NCBI GenBank assembly: GCA_016787085.1
Contig: JAEUVJ010000061.1
Location: 1-64,000, forward strand
Direction: 5' to 3'
DNA length: 64,000 bases
Source: Chitinophagaceae bacterium
GTDB lineage: Bacteria > Bacteroidota > Bacteroidia > Chitinophagales > Chitinophagaceae
Made by a program: the position numbers and the translations under genes. Below are positions 15,297 to 23,847 of this stretch, in pieces (position 1 is the stretch's first letter; each line of letters starts with the position of its first letter). A model generated the notes under the pieces. It saw only the letters and a program-made list of their open reading frames with translations, had not been told where the DNA came from and ran no database searches.

Positions 15297-17723
15297 CTAA
15301 TTGCTTTGCTCCGGCGACTCGACATTGAACATATTATTACTCTCTTCTTTTTTCCGGATACCGAAACTATAGCGCAGGTTGATGCCAAACCGCCGGGTAT
15401 CGTTCAGCCTGTAACCGCTGGCATCAATAGAACCCTGGTTGATCGTGAAATCATACCGGAGTGTACGAAAGATATCATTCATACTTAAAGTGACAGTAAG
15501 TTTTTCCTTAAAGAAACGGCGGTTGATACTGGTATTCAAAGCGCCAAAACTGCTGAGTTCATAGAACTGCAGTTGTCCTTTCAGGCGGACAAAACCATTC
15601 AGTGTGATTTGCGACAGTTTATCGAGTTTCAGGCTATGATACGTAAAAAAGGTCCAGCTTCCCCTTTTAAAAGACAAAGGCTTGTTCTCATATGATCCCT
15701 GGTAAAAATTGTGATTATACTGGCCTCCGAGTACAAAGAAATATTTTTTACCCGGGGGGATGGCTCCGAGTCCCCGGATGTAAAATTCTTTGTTGCTGCC
15801 TAAGTTATCGTATGTAAGATATGCCTGCGAACGGCTGCTGTCGGCCTGGTAGATCACATTGGTGAAAATATCTTTGGTTTGATTGACACCGACAGCAAGG
15901 ATGGGCATTTCATTCACACTGATATTGGCTTCGTAGTTATTGGTGAACTGCGGCCGCAGCGATGGATTTCCTGTTTCGGATAGGTACTGATCCACATAAC
16001 GGGAAAAGGGATTCAGTTGTTCATACACCGGGCGGGTGATAGTGCGGCGATAAACCAGGTAGGCTCTTAATTCAAACCCGGCGATCTCGATCACTTTTTT
16101 ACTGAGATAGACATACGGGAAAAGATCGGTACGATGAATCGCAAACGTGGTATCATCCGGGATGACCTGTTGGCCTTTCATATTGGTATTCTCCAGCCTG
16201 GTACCGAATTTGACAACCACATTTTTGCCGAATGTTTTTGATCCCTGTACATACAGCGCATTGATGTTCTGATTATACTTGAAGGTATTGGTGCGGCCGG
16301 GGTCTTTAGAGCGAATACCGCCTGATTCACTGAAGTAGTCAGTTTCACTCCGGAAGTTGAGAATGGATACCTGGAAACCTGATTCAAATGTGAATCGTTT
16401 TTTCATTTTTAACCGCAGGTCAGATTTGATATTGATATAATCCCGAAAGTTGTCGGCATCTCCATCGCCGCTGACGCCCGGTACAGGCGGAATGTTGTAA
16501 CCTGTGGTATAGGCCTGGTTAGATCTGTTGATAGTATGACCATACCAGGTATCGTTGGTCCATTCTGAACCGAGCGAATCAATTTTCAGTTTGGATTCAA
16601 GACCGGTGCCAATCATCAGCGAGCTTCCGTCGTTGATGACCCTGTTCAGGCTGCCGGACAAAACCTGGTTACTGCTCATCTTTTTGATGTCGTTACTATT
16701 CTCTGACCTGTTATTGAAATCATTGAAAGTGACATTCGCATCATAGGTGATCTCCCATTTTTTTCCTATCTGCCAGGTGATGCCGTAAGCGCCATAGTAT
16801 GCATCAGAGGGATATTTGGTAAACGCAAACTGGCTTAAAAGAGTATCAGGTGCAAACAGGCGGTCGGTAACGATCTGTTCATAACTGTTGCGGCGGTTAT
16901 AGTTGATATTGAGGTAAGAGCTTTTTTTACCATCATTGTTATTGATGTTCAGTCCAATAAACTGGTTGCCATAAACGCCCTGTTGTATGCCCGCATTGAC
17001 GCTGCCGGTCATGCCTAACTTCACTCCTTTCTTTAAGATCACATTTACCACGCCGCCGCTTCCGGAGGCATCATATTTGGCAGAAGGAGTACGGACGATC
17101 TCAATACTCTGGATCGCAGTTGGCGGCAGGCTTTTCAGCATAGTGGCAATATCGGCAGTGCTCATTCTTAATTCCCGGCCATTGATTAGAATGGAGGCAG
17201 GGGTGGTGCTGGAGATATAGATATTGCCATCCTGGTCAACAAAAAGCCCCGGTGTTTTTTCGATCACTTCATAGCCGCTGGTAGAAGTGGCAGCAAGGTT
17301 TTCAGGGTCAACGATCGTCTTATCATCCTCCTGCCGCATCAGGGGTTTTGAAGATCTCACTACTACGCCGCTCAGTGTTTTTGCAGATGATTCCAGAATA
17401 AAAGTGAAGTCTTTCTGACCAGAAGTGACAGTGATCCCTTTTTCCTGCGTCAGGTAATTGACAGCCGATACCTCTATGATATACTGAATACCTTTTGTAA
17501 GGTTAAAGGAAACGACACCACTGCTATCCGCTGCCTTTTTATCTGACTGAAGTGAGTCGGCCCTGTTGGTGATGATGACAGTAGCAAATGGAACAGGTTC
17601 TTTTTTGGGATTGATAACCCTGATCTTTATGGGATTTTCCTGGGCCTGTGCTGCTATGATCAGGATAAGGGAACAGAATGTTGTGAATGATCTCTTGCAG
17701 ATAAGGCTGGTTCTTTTACTCAT
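15297..17723 (-). CDS. TonB-dependent receptor family protein
   Basis: An 808-residue outer-membrane protein. Signal peptide (ending A-A-Q-A-Q), a carboxypeptidase-like regulatory domain (about 30-115: P-F-A-T-V-I-I-T, D-S-S-G-V-V-S-F), a plug (about 120-235: L-S-G-V-V-V, then V-I-E-K-T-P-G, I-L-I-N-G-R-E-L, I-E-I-V-R-T-P-S-A-K-Y-D-A-S-G-S-G-G), then a 22-strand barrel. The short C-terminal barrel without an adjacent SusD partner fits the outer-membrane-barrel-3 type of receptor rather than a glycan SusC. The transported ligand cannot be deduced. Monocistronic; ends with R-F-G-I-N-L-R-Y-S-F and a hydrophilic tail. Confidence 0.85.
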   Translation of the reverse strand: MSKRTSLICKRSFTTFCSLILIIAAQAQENPIKIRVINPKKEPVPFATVIITNRADSLQSDKKAADSSGVVSFNLTKGIQYIIEVSAVNYLTQEKGITVTSGQKDFTFILESSAKTLSGVVVRSSKPLMRQEDDKTIVDPENLAATSTSGYEVIEKTPGLFVDQDGNIYISSTTPASILINGRELRMSTADIATMLKSLPPTAIQSIEIVRTPSAKYDASGSGGVVNVILKKGVKLGMTGSVNAGIQQGVYGNQFIGLNINNNDGKKSSYLNINYNRRNSYEQIVTDRLFAPDTLLSQFAFTKYPSDAYYGAYGITWQIGKKWEITYDANVTFNDFNNRSENSNDIKKMSSNQVLSGSLNRVINDGSSLMIGTGLESKLKIDSLGSEWTNDTWYGHTINRSNQAYTTGYNIPPVPGVSGDGDADNFRDYINIKSDLRLKMKKRFTFESGFQVSILNFRSETDYFSESGGIRSKDPGRTNTFKYNQNINALYVQGSKTFGKNVVVKFGTRLENTNMKGQQVIPDDTTFAIHRTDLFPYVYLSKKVIEIAGFELRAYLVYRRTITRPVYEQLNPFSRYVDQYLSETGNPSLRPQFTNNYEANISVNEMPILAVGVNQTKDIFTNVIYQADSSRSQAYLTYDNLGSNKEFYIRGLGAIPPGKKYFFVLGGQYNHNFYQGSYENKPLSFKRGSWTFFTYHSLKLDKLSQITLNGFVRLKGQLQFYELSSFGALNTSINRRFFKEKLTVTLSMNDIFRTLRYDFTINQGSIDASGYRLNDTRRFGINLRYSFGIRKKEESNNMFNVESPEQSN

Positions 17724-17857
17724 GTATGTGCTGGCCGTTAGTGATGAAGTGAAATGGACTTAAATATAAGCCGGGAAAATTTCTCTGTCAGCGCCGCTAT
17801 GGATTTTTATATTCTTTTAACCTTTGGAAATTTTGGGGAGTTCGTTAAGTTTATTCC

Positions 17858-18376
17858 ATGAAAACGGTTTCGTTTACCACTACCATACATAAGTTCGATA
17901 AACAGGGTGAAAAGACCGGCTGGACCTATATTGAAATTCCTGCTGATGTAGCGCAAAAGATCAAGCCTGGGAATAAAAAATCCTTCCGGGTAAAAGGGAA
18001 ATTAGATAATTATAAAATTGCCGGCATTTCCTTGCTCCCGATGGGCGGTGGCGCATTTGTGATGGCCCTGAATGCGACAATGCGCAAAGGGATCGGTAAG
18101 AAACATGGCGCCATGCTGAAAGTGGAACTGCAGGAGGATACCAAAGAGTTTGCTTTCAATAAAGATTTTATCGAATGCCTCGAAGATGAACCTTCGGCCA
18201 TTGAATTTTTCCGGTCACTCGCCGGTTCGCACCAGCGGTATTTCAGCAAATGGATTGACAGCGCTAAAACGGTAGAGACAAAAGCAAAGCGTATTGCCTG
18301 GGCAGTGACGGCGCTGTCGAAAAAACAAGGATACGGCGAGATGATCCGCAGCCACAGTAAGAAAGGACTTAAATAA
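17858..18376 (+). CDS. YdeI/OmdA family protein (DUF1905)
   Basis: A 172-residue soluble protein with two parts: an N-terminal DUF1905 barrel (F-T-T-T-I-H-K-F, G-W-T-Y-I-E-I-P, F-R-V-K-G-K-L-D, L-P-M-G-G-G-A-F-V-M-A-L-N) and a C-terminal helical YdeI/bacteriocin-protection region (F-F-R-S-L-A-G-S-H-Q-R-Y-F-S-K-W-I-D-S-A, then K-T-V-E-T-K-A-K-R-I). The family is widespread, and the physiological role is unclear. The next gene begins 59 bases downstream on the same strand. Confidence 0.85.
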   Translation: MKTVSFTTTIHKFDKQGEKTGWTYIEIPADVAQKIKPGNKKSFRVKGKLDNYKIAGISLLPMGGGAFVMALNATMRKGIGKKHGAMLKVELQEDTKEFAFNKDFIECLEDEPSAIEFFRSLAGSHQRYFSKWIDSAKTVETKAKRIAWAVTALSKKQGYGEMIRSHSKKGLK

Positions 18377-18435
18377 AGAAGGACGCCGTTCTGGCATAGC
18401 ACGAAATGTTACTCTTAATTGTCTTTATTTGCAGT

Positions 18436-19809
18436 ATGATATCTTCTATCCGTGATTTCAAAAACCCGTTCTTTATCGGTATTGCCGGCAGTGGTATGAG
18501 TGCCATTGCCCAGTATTTGCAAGGCATAGGCAAGCATGTTTCAGGCAGTGATCGTTTTTTTAAAGAAGGCGAATACAACGAGACAAAAGAGAAATTAGAA
18601 GCTGAAGGTATTGGCTGTTTCGTGCAGGATGGATCGGGTATTACCCCTGCTACGGACCTTATCGTGGTTTCTACAGCAGTGGAAGATACTGTGGCCGAAG
18701 TGCAGAAAGCAAGGCAGCTTAATATCCCGATCATCAAACGTTCTGAACTGCTGGCTTTGATCGCCGCCAGTAAGAAAACCATTGCTATCGGCGGCACCAG
18801 CGGCAAAAGCACTACCACCGCCATGTTGTTTGATATATTGGAGTATGCAGGATTGCAGCCAAGCATCATCAGTGGCGCAGGACTGGTAAGCATCATCAGG
18901 CAGGGAAAGATCGGAAATGCAAAAGTGGGAGCAGGAGAGTGGCTGGTGATCGAAGCGGATGAAAGTGACGGGTCCATTGTTCAATATAAACCGGAGATCG
19001 GGCTGCTGCTGAATATTGATAAAGATCATAAAGAGATTGATACGTTGCTGGAGATATTCAAGACCTATAAGGATAACTCAAAGCGATTTGTGGTCAATCA
19101 GTCGCATCCGCTTGCCAAAAAATTTTCACAGGATGTTCAACAGGACTTTTCGTGGGATGGAAGCGATGCAGGATTCAAAGCAACCGGTTTTGCACAGCAG
19201 AGCCTGGCCATTTCGTTTATGATCAATACAGTTCCTTTTCGCCTGAATGTAGTGGGTAAGCATAATATGGAGAATGCATTGGCTGCATCGGCTATTGCTG
19301 CCCAGGCAGGTGTTGGCCTGAAAGTTTGTGCAGAAGCGTTAAGTAAGTATGAAGGTATTTACCGGCGTCACCAGGTACTGGGAAATAAAAAAGGAGTATG
19401 GGTGATTGATGATTTTGCCCACAACCCCGTTAAATGCGCAGCAGCCATACAAGCCTGCCAGCCGATTGCGCCAAAAGTGATCGCCTGGTTTCAGCCACAT
19501 GGCTATGGACCTACAAAATTTTTACGAAATGATTTTGTCCAGGAGATCGCTGCGGTCCTGCGATCTGAGGATGAAATATGGATGAGCGAGATATTTTATG
19601 CCGGCGGAACGGCGGTGAAAGACATTTCTGCCAACGACCTGATCAATGATCTGAAGGCGTTAAACAAACCTGCTTTTTTTGTTGAGAACAGAAACGGTCT
19701 GCTGGCTGCAGTACGATCTCACCTGACCAAAGATTGTGTATTACTCTTAATGGGAGCAAGAGATCCTTCCCTGGAGCAATTTGCGAAAGATACCTGGAGC
19801 CGGCTATAG
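18436..19809 (+). CDS. MurC-like Mur ligase family protein
   Basis: A 457-residue ATP-dependent ligase of the Mur family, related to MurC and Mpl. N-terminal Rossmann region (F-F-I-G-I-A-G-S-G-M-S-A-I-A-Q), central ATPase with P-loop G-G-T-S-G-K-S-T (about 119-126) and E-A-D-E-S-D-G-S, N-I-D-K-D-H, then a C-terminal domain with D-D-F-A-H-N-P and F-Q-P-H-G-Y-G. True MurC has G-T-H-G-K-T in the loop and H-H-P later; here they are G-T-S-G-K-S and H-N-P, so it is likely a paralog with another acceptor, perhaps in wall recycling. No mur or dcw genes are near. ATG 18406 is an alternative start adding 10 hydrophobic residues. Confidence 0.75.
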   Translation: MISSIRDFKNPFFIGIAGSGMSAIAQYLQGIGKHVSGSDRFFKEGEYNETKEKLEAEGIGCFVQDGSGITPATDLIVVSTAVEDTVAEVQKARQLNIPIIKRSELLALIAASKKTIAIGGTSGKSTTTAMLFDILEYAGLQPSIISGAGLVSIIRQGKIGNAKVGAGEWLVIEADESDGSIVQYKPEIGLLLNIDKDHKEIDTLLEIFKTYKDNSKRFVVNQSHPLAKKFSQDVQQDFSWDGSDAGFKATGFAQQSLAISFMINTVPFRLNVVGKHNMENALAASAIAAQAGVGLKVCAEALSKYEGIYRRHQVLGNKKGVWVIDDFAHNPVKCAAAIQACQPIAPKVIAWFQPHGYGPTKFLRNDFVQEIAAVLRSEDEIWMSEIFYAGGTAVKDISANDLINDLKALNKPAFFVENRNGLLAAVRSHLTKDCVLLLMGARDPSLEQFAKDTWSRL

Positions 19810-19822
19810 AATAAATAACAGA

Positions 19823-20299
19823 TCAGGCAAACTCCGGCATATTCTCTTTAGCCACCGGGGAAAAAAGATACCAGCAAAGTGCCAGCAGCAAACTGTAAGT
19901 AGTCGCAGATGTTCTTACAGAAGGCAATAGTCCTTTTTCCTGATCTATTGTAAATGCGCAATCTGCTATCGGGTTATCGGGTGATTCTTTATAAATGATT
20001 AACCTTGGTTCTTCTTCCCCTGAAATGGTATAGAAAAGCTTTTCGTCATTGAGGGAGATGAAATTCTCCCGGCTGTCAGCATATACCTGGCCAAGCCTTA
20101 CTCCGTATTCATTACGCATTACCATCTTATTTTTGAAAACACCTTCATAACGGATAATAAAGGCCCTTTTCTCATCACCATATTCTATTTTGGCAAAATT
20201 TGATTCGTTGCTGAAAGCAAGAGTAAGCAGTTTACGGCCGTTATTCCATAAGGCATACACTTTTTGTCCAAGTCCTGACGAAACTGTTTCCCAGTTCAT
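19823..20299 (-). CDS. Hypothetical protein
   Basis: A 158-residue protein without a signal peptide. The N-terminal 115 residues form a run of alternating strands (K-V-Y-A-L-W-N-N-G-R-K-L, A-F-I-I-R-Y-E-G-V-F, K-M-V-M-R-N-E-Y-G-V-R-L-G-Q-V-Y). The C-terminus holds a hydrophobic stretch (S-L-L-L-A-L-C-W-Y-L-F), perhaps a short membrane anchor or core helix. No family recognised. Convergent with the MurC-like ligase. Confidence 0.65.
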   Translation of the reverse strand: MNWETVSSGLGQKVYALWNNGRKLLTLAFSNESNFAKIEYGDEKRAFIIRYEGVFKNKMVMRNEYGVRLGQVYADSRENFISLNDEKLFYTISGEEEPRLIIYKESPDNPIADCAFTIDQEKGLLPSVRTSATTYSLLLALCWYLFSPVAKENMPEFA

Positions 20300-20481
20300 A
20301 AAAAATATTTTAGTTATGGCTACTAATCTTCGATAAATTACAAAGTATATACAGGCCGGGCGCTGGTTAACGGGAAATTAATGATAAGTTCATATTAGGG
20401 ACTATTGGCGTGAATAACCTGTGGGTAAACGGGGCGAAATCCACAGAGAATCAAGATTTTTGATACTAAAACAAAAATGAT

Positions 20482-20961
20482 ATGCTTGATCAGAAGGATA
20501 AGCAGTTCCTGGAAAGGGCTATTGAATTGTCCAGGCTGGGTATGGAAAGCGGGCAGGGCGGACCGTTTGGTTGTGTGATCGTCAAGGACGGGCATATCAT
20601 TGGAGAAGGAAACAACAAGGTCACTTCTTCCAATGATCCCACGGCGCATGCAGAAGTGGTAGCGATCAGGGAGGCTTGTAAAAAACTAGGCACCTATCAG
20701 TTGGAAGGCTGTGATATTTATACGAGTTGTGAACCTTGCCCCATGTGTCTTGGGGCCATTTACTGGGCCCGGCCACACCGGGTGATCTATGCCAATACAA
20801 GGGAAGAAGCGGCGACTATCGAGTTTGATGATGATTTTATTTATAACGAGATCAATGCAGCCATGTGCGACCGGAAGATACCATTCATTCATGCGCCTCA
20901 TCCTGGTGCAAAAGCCATTTTTACAGCCTGGAAGAACTGGGAGGGTAAACAGAAATACTGA
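20482..20961 (+). CDS. guaD: Guanine deaminase
   Basis: Hydrolyses guanine to xanthine and ammonia in purine salvage; cytoplasmic. The 159-residue chain is a cytidine-deaminase fold with the zinc and catalytic motifs H-A-E (in T-A-H-A-E-V-V-A-I-R) and P-C-P-M-C (in S-C-E-P-C-P-M-C-L-G-A-I-Y-W-A-R). The exit segment F-D-D-D-F-I-Y-N-E-I and the C-terminal A-W-K-N-W follow the B. subtilis GuaD sequence closely as I recall it, which favours guanine deaminase over tRNA adenosine deaminase TadA. It is convergent and exactly adjacent to the anti-sigma-like gene. Confidence 0.85.
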   Translation: MLDQKDKQFLERAIELSRLGMESGQGGPFGCVIVKDGHIIGEGNNKVTSSNDPTAHAEVVAIREACKKLGTYQLEGCDIYTSCEPCPMCLGAIYWARPHRVIYANTREEAATIEFDDDFIYNEINAAMCDRKIPFIHAPHPGAKAIFTAWKNWEGKQKY

Positions 20962-21327
20962 TCAACCCCCGTGCATGGATCTGTAAACAACGATATAGGA
21001 GATAATGATGAGAAGAATGATGATGATAATGGAAATATACAGCCATGACTGATCCGGCAGCTTTAGCTTTTCCCTTCGTTGTTTTTTCTTTTCCGTTTTT
21101 TTCTTCAGGTCGCGGTTCAGCATCTCTACCATATAAGTGATCTGCTGTTTGTCTTTGATCTCCTGCAAGCCTTCCATGGCATCATTGGTAAATTCGTTTT
21201 CCAGTAATTTTTGTTCTACCTCATGTTTCTTTTCTGCGGATAGCTTGTCCTGCAGGTAAGCCAGCAGGGTTTCCTGGTCAATGTCGGTGGACAAATGGGA
21301 TAATATGTCTTTCAGATTGTCTGGCAT
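20962..21327 (-). CDS. Putative anti-sigma or sigma-associated membrane protein
   Basis: A 121-residue protein with a soluble N-terminal part (about 1-88, rich in charged helices) and one C-terminal membrane helix (about 96-116, L-Y-I-S-I-I-I-I-I-L-L-I-I-I-S-Y-I-V-V). The start codon directly follows the stop codon of the ECF sigma gene, so the two are translationally coupled. This position, the single helix, and E-T-L-L-A-Y-L-Q-D-K-L-S-A-E-K-K-H-E-V-E-Q near the N-terminus suggest an anti-sigma factor (zinc-free); no HxxxCxxC motif is present. Function is inferred from context. Confidence 0.7.
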   Translation of the reverse strand: MPDNLKDILSHLSTDIDQETLLAYLQDKLSAEKKHEVEQKLLENEFTNDAMEGLQEIKDKQQITYMVEMLNRDLKKKTEKKKQRREKLKLPDQSWLYISIIIIILLIIISYIVVYRSMHGG

Positions 21328-21909
21328 TTACCGTTGATGGTTTTCTTTCAGCTTTCTTTCGATCAGTATTTTCAGGTTACGTTTGCCGTTCTGGATATAG
21401 CTTTTTACCTGCAGCAGGGAGTACCCGGTCATTTCATTTATTTCCTGGTAGCTTTTCTTTTGCAGGTAAAACAAAGTTACACATTGCTTTTGCTCGGGGT
21501 TCAGTTCTTTCAGGGCTTCTTCCAGAATATCCAGTGTCAGGTCGTTTTGCAGCAGTGATTGTTTGTCGGCCGGCTCTTCAGGTGCAGACATCAGCTTTTC
21601 ATTGATCTCTGCCGGTATCTTGCCGTTGCGGTCCCTCAGTTTCATCAGGCAATGATTTTTGGCCACCATATACACCCATGATTTGAAGTACTCCACTTTG
21701 TATTTATGCAGTTCCTGTATTACTTTCAGGTATATCTGTTGTACACTGTCCTTAGCTTCTTCCTCATTTTTCAGGTATTTCATACATACACCAAGGAGCA
21801 GCAGGGTGTATCGCTCAAGCAGGATGCCCAGCCATTCATTGTTGTGATCTGCATGGAATTTCTCCAGCAGTTCCTGGTCGGTGATATGGTTATACTTTCC
21901 CGGGTTCAC
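21328..21909 (-). CDS. ECF-type RNA polymerase sigma factor
   Basis: A 193-residue sigma-70 family factor without regions 1 and 3. Region 2 runs about 15-80 (L-L-E-R-Y-T-L-L-L-L-G-V-C-M-K-Y-L-K-N-E-E-E-A-K-D), and region 4 about 125-185 (L-E-E-A-L-K-E-L-N-P-E-Q-K-Q-C-V-T-L-F-Y, S-Y-Q-E-I-N-E-M-T-G-Y-S-L-L-Q-V-K-S-Y-I). I place the start at GTG 21909, after which V-N-P-G-K-Y-N-H-I-T-D fits the usual N-terminus; a TTG at 21939 would lengthen it by 10. Its regulon is unknown. Likely partnered with the next gene downstream. Confidence 0.8.
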   Translation of the reverse strand: MNPGKYNHITDQELLEKFHADHNNEWLGILLERYTLLLLGVCMKYLKNEEEAKDSVQQIYLKVIQELHKYKVEYFKSWVYMVAKNHCLMKLRDRNGKIPAEINEKLMSAPEEPADKQSLLQNDLTLDILEEALKELNPEQKQCVTLFYLQKKSYQEINEMTGYSLLQVKSYIQNGKRNLKILIERKLKENHQR

Positions 21910-22003
21910 AAGCGGAAAATAGGTAATTAAAAGATGCAAAGGATAAACAAATTCATAATAATTGCACTGATTTTGATTTCCTATTTTCGGGAAAATTATC
22001 AGT

Positions 22004-22771
22004 ATGGAGTATGCAGTAGTGGCAGTACCGGCTGCACCGGTGAGACGTAAACCGCGTCACCAGCGGGAGATGGTGAACCAGTTATTGTTCGGGGAAATGG
22101 TAGAGATACTAAAAGAGAAAGGCAACTCATGGGTGAAGGTCAGAAGCCTCTCCGATAATTATGAAGGCTGGATGACCAACAGCTTGCTGAAAGAAGTAAA
22201 GGAAAAGGATATTGAAAGGGGGGAAGGTATTTTGGCCACTGATCTTTTAAATACAATAACCATTGACGGACAAGCTATGCATATCCCATTGGGTGCATCG
22301 CTGCCCGGTTTTACAGCCGGGAAAGGTATCGTAGGTGATAAGGAATATACTTTTTCCGGTAAGTACATCAATAAAGCCAATGCCCGCCCCGGAGAAAAGG
22401 AAGTGAAAGAACTGACGACAAACTGGCTCAATGCACCGTACCTGTGGGGTGGCCGCACTATTCTGGGAGTGGACTGCAGCGGTTTTGTACAGGTGAATTA
22501 TAGAATGATGGGCATTGATCTGGCCCGGGATACCTGGCAGCAGGCGCAGCAGGGAATGACTGTAAAAAAAATAAAAGAGGCTGTTTGCGGGGACCTTGCC
22601 TTCTTTGATGATAAAGATGAGATCGTTCATGTAGGCATACTGCTGAACAATGAACAGATCATCCACGCTTCAGGAAAAGTGAGGATTGATGCTATTGACA
22701 AAAAAGGGATCGTTCAGTCAGAGACCGGGAAAAGGACACATTTTCTAAGGAGCGTTAAAAGGTATTGGTAA
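22004..22771 (+). CDS. SH3-domain NlpC/P60 (C40) peptidase
   Basis: A 255-residue gamma-D-glutamyl endopeptidase-type protein. About residues 1-62 form an SH3 wall-binding domain (V-V-A-V-P-A-A-P-V-R, W-V-K-V-R-S), a second SH3-like region follows (to about 125), and the C-terminal NlpC/P60 domain has C158 (V-D-C-S-G-F), H209 (I-V-H-V-G-I) and H221 (I-I-H-A-S-G) as catalytic triad. Layout resembles YkfC-type murein peptide recycling enzymes. No signal peptide is visible at the chosen start, suggesting a cytoplasmic role in murein peptide turnover. Its last 27 bases overlap the 3' end of a convergent gene. Confidence 0.85.
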   Translation: MEYAVVAVPAAPVRRKPRHQREMVNQLLFGEMVEILKEKGNSWVKVRSLSDNYEGWMTNSLLKEVKEKDIERGEGILATDLLNTITIDGQAMHIPLGASLPGFTAGKGIVGDKEYTFSGKYINKANARPGEKEVKELTTNWLNAPYLWGGRTILGVDCSGFVQVNYRMMGIDLARDTWQQAQQGMTVKKIKEAVCGDLAFFDDKDEIVHVGILLNNEQIIHASGKVRIDAIDKKGIVQSETGKRTHFLRSVKRYW

Positions 22772-23374
22772 TACAGCTTTGTTGTTTTGACTGTTTATCC
22801 TGATGGTCAATAAAAGACATATTTCCTTATCGTCATTGGGTCCTATCCAGGATACAGCGAAGGGGGCTATACCATAGAACGGGGCAAAAAAATTATAAGT
22901 GGCCCATTGCAATTCTTCAGCCGATGAATTTTCGGTAAGCGTATTCTTATAAAAACTTCCTTTGTATCGCCTGAATATTTTTTCGAATTCTTTTTTGATC
23001 TCCCGGGTGCCGGTTTCTGTATTGTCCGTATAGGCTGCTAACTGGTAGAGATAGATCGTATCCAATGCTACTGAATCTTTGATCTTAACTTCTGCTTCAT
23101 TCAGCATGATCTCTACTCTTTTGGCTTTGAAGAAAAAAGGATTGTGCTTCGTATAATTACCCCGGAAATAAAAGAGGCTGGTATCTGTTCTTTTCTTCAG
23201 TTCTTTATCGGCTAGTGTAGGGTCATTGAGCAGGTGTTTCAGGAAAGCACTGAAATCAGAACCAAAAGGATCAGAGCGGAAATATTCGTGTGCAGCTTTG
23301 GCAACCCCGTTCTGGCTGAAAGAAATGAGAGATATAAAAAATACCAATATGCAGGAAAGGTAAAGTTTTCTCAT
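22745..23374 (-). CDS. Secreted hypothetical protein
   Basis: A 209-residue protein with a signal peptide (M-R-K-L-Y-L-S-C-I-L, ending S-F-S-Q). Mature part contains patterns such as F-L-K-H-L-L-N-D-P, T-S-L-F-Y-F-R-G-N-Y and a C-terminal strand (C-L-L-L-T-I-R-I), resembling the DUF4348-like type of Bacteroidota secreted proteins only loosely, so I do not assign a family. ATG 23374 gives the cleanest signal peptide; ATG 23389 adds five residues. Tail overlaps the convergent C40 peptidase gene. Confidence 0.7.
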   Translation of the reverse strand: MRKLYLSCILVFFISLISFSQNGVAKAAHEYFRSDPFGSDFSAFLKHLLNDPTLADKELKKRTDTSLFYFRGNYTKHNPFFFKAKRVEIMLNEAEVKIKDSVALDTIYLYQLAAYTDNTETGTREIKKEFEKIFRRYKGSFYKNTLTENSSAEELQWATYNFFAPFYGIAPFAVSWIGPNDDKEICLLLTIRINSQNNKAVLPIPFNAP

Positions 23375-23419
23375 ACGGCTTGTTTCCATGAAGGTATTGA
23401 GAGTTCTCTTTTCGGGATG

Positions 23420-23842
23420 TTAAAATATGCTTTTCACCCATCTGGCGATCAGGGTGTCCCAGTGCAGCAAGCGAAAGGCAGTGTAGAATAATACGATCGC
23501 AAATATCTTTTTGACGGTGTCCTGGTCTAAGCGCAACGCTATTTTACTCCCTATCCATCCGCCTGCAATAAAGGCAACACTCATAAAGGCCACAACTTTG
23601 AAATCTATGTTCCCGGCCCTGTAATAATTGATGACGGCAAATATCCCTACCGGCAATAAAAGTAATCCAAGCGAAGTACCCTGTGCCTGCAACTGGGTAA
23701 AGCCAAGGAAAAGGACGAGGGCAGGTACAATGATGATGCCACCACCAACACCTACCAAGCCACTGAGAATACCGGCGGCAAGCCCCACTGTCATCAGTAA
23801 CAGGATGGATTCTGCACTCATATTTCTGAATTTATTGTCCAT
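23420..23842 (-). CDS. Half-size TauE/SafE-type permease
   Basis: A 140-residue membrane protein with four hydrophobic segments (about 13-45, 52-72, 80-97 and 108-128) of the TSUP/TauE-SafE family. It has the hallmark G-L-V-G-V-G-G-G-I-I-I-V-P-A-L near the N-terminus. Full-length members have eight or so helices from an internal duplication, so this is a half-length version, which presumably dimerises. Substrate (sulphite, organosulphonate or other anion) unknown. ATG 23821 is an alternative start. Five bases upstream lies the ppa stop codon, so ppa and this gene form an operon. Confidence 0.8.
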   Translation of the reverse strand: MDNKFRNMSAESILLLMTVGLAAGILSGLVGVGGGIIIVPALVLFLGFTQLQAQGTSLGLLLLPVGIFAVINYYRAGNIDFKVVAFMSVAFIAGGWIGSKIALRLDQDTVKKIFAIVLFYTAFRLLHWDTLIARWVKSIF

Positions 23843-23847
23843 GAGAT

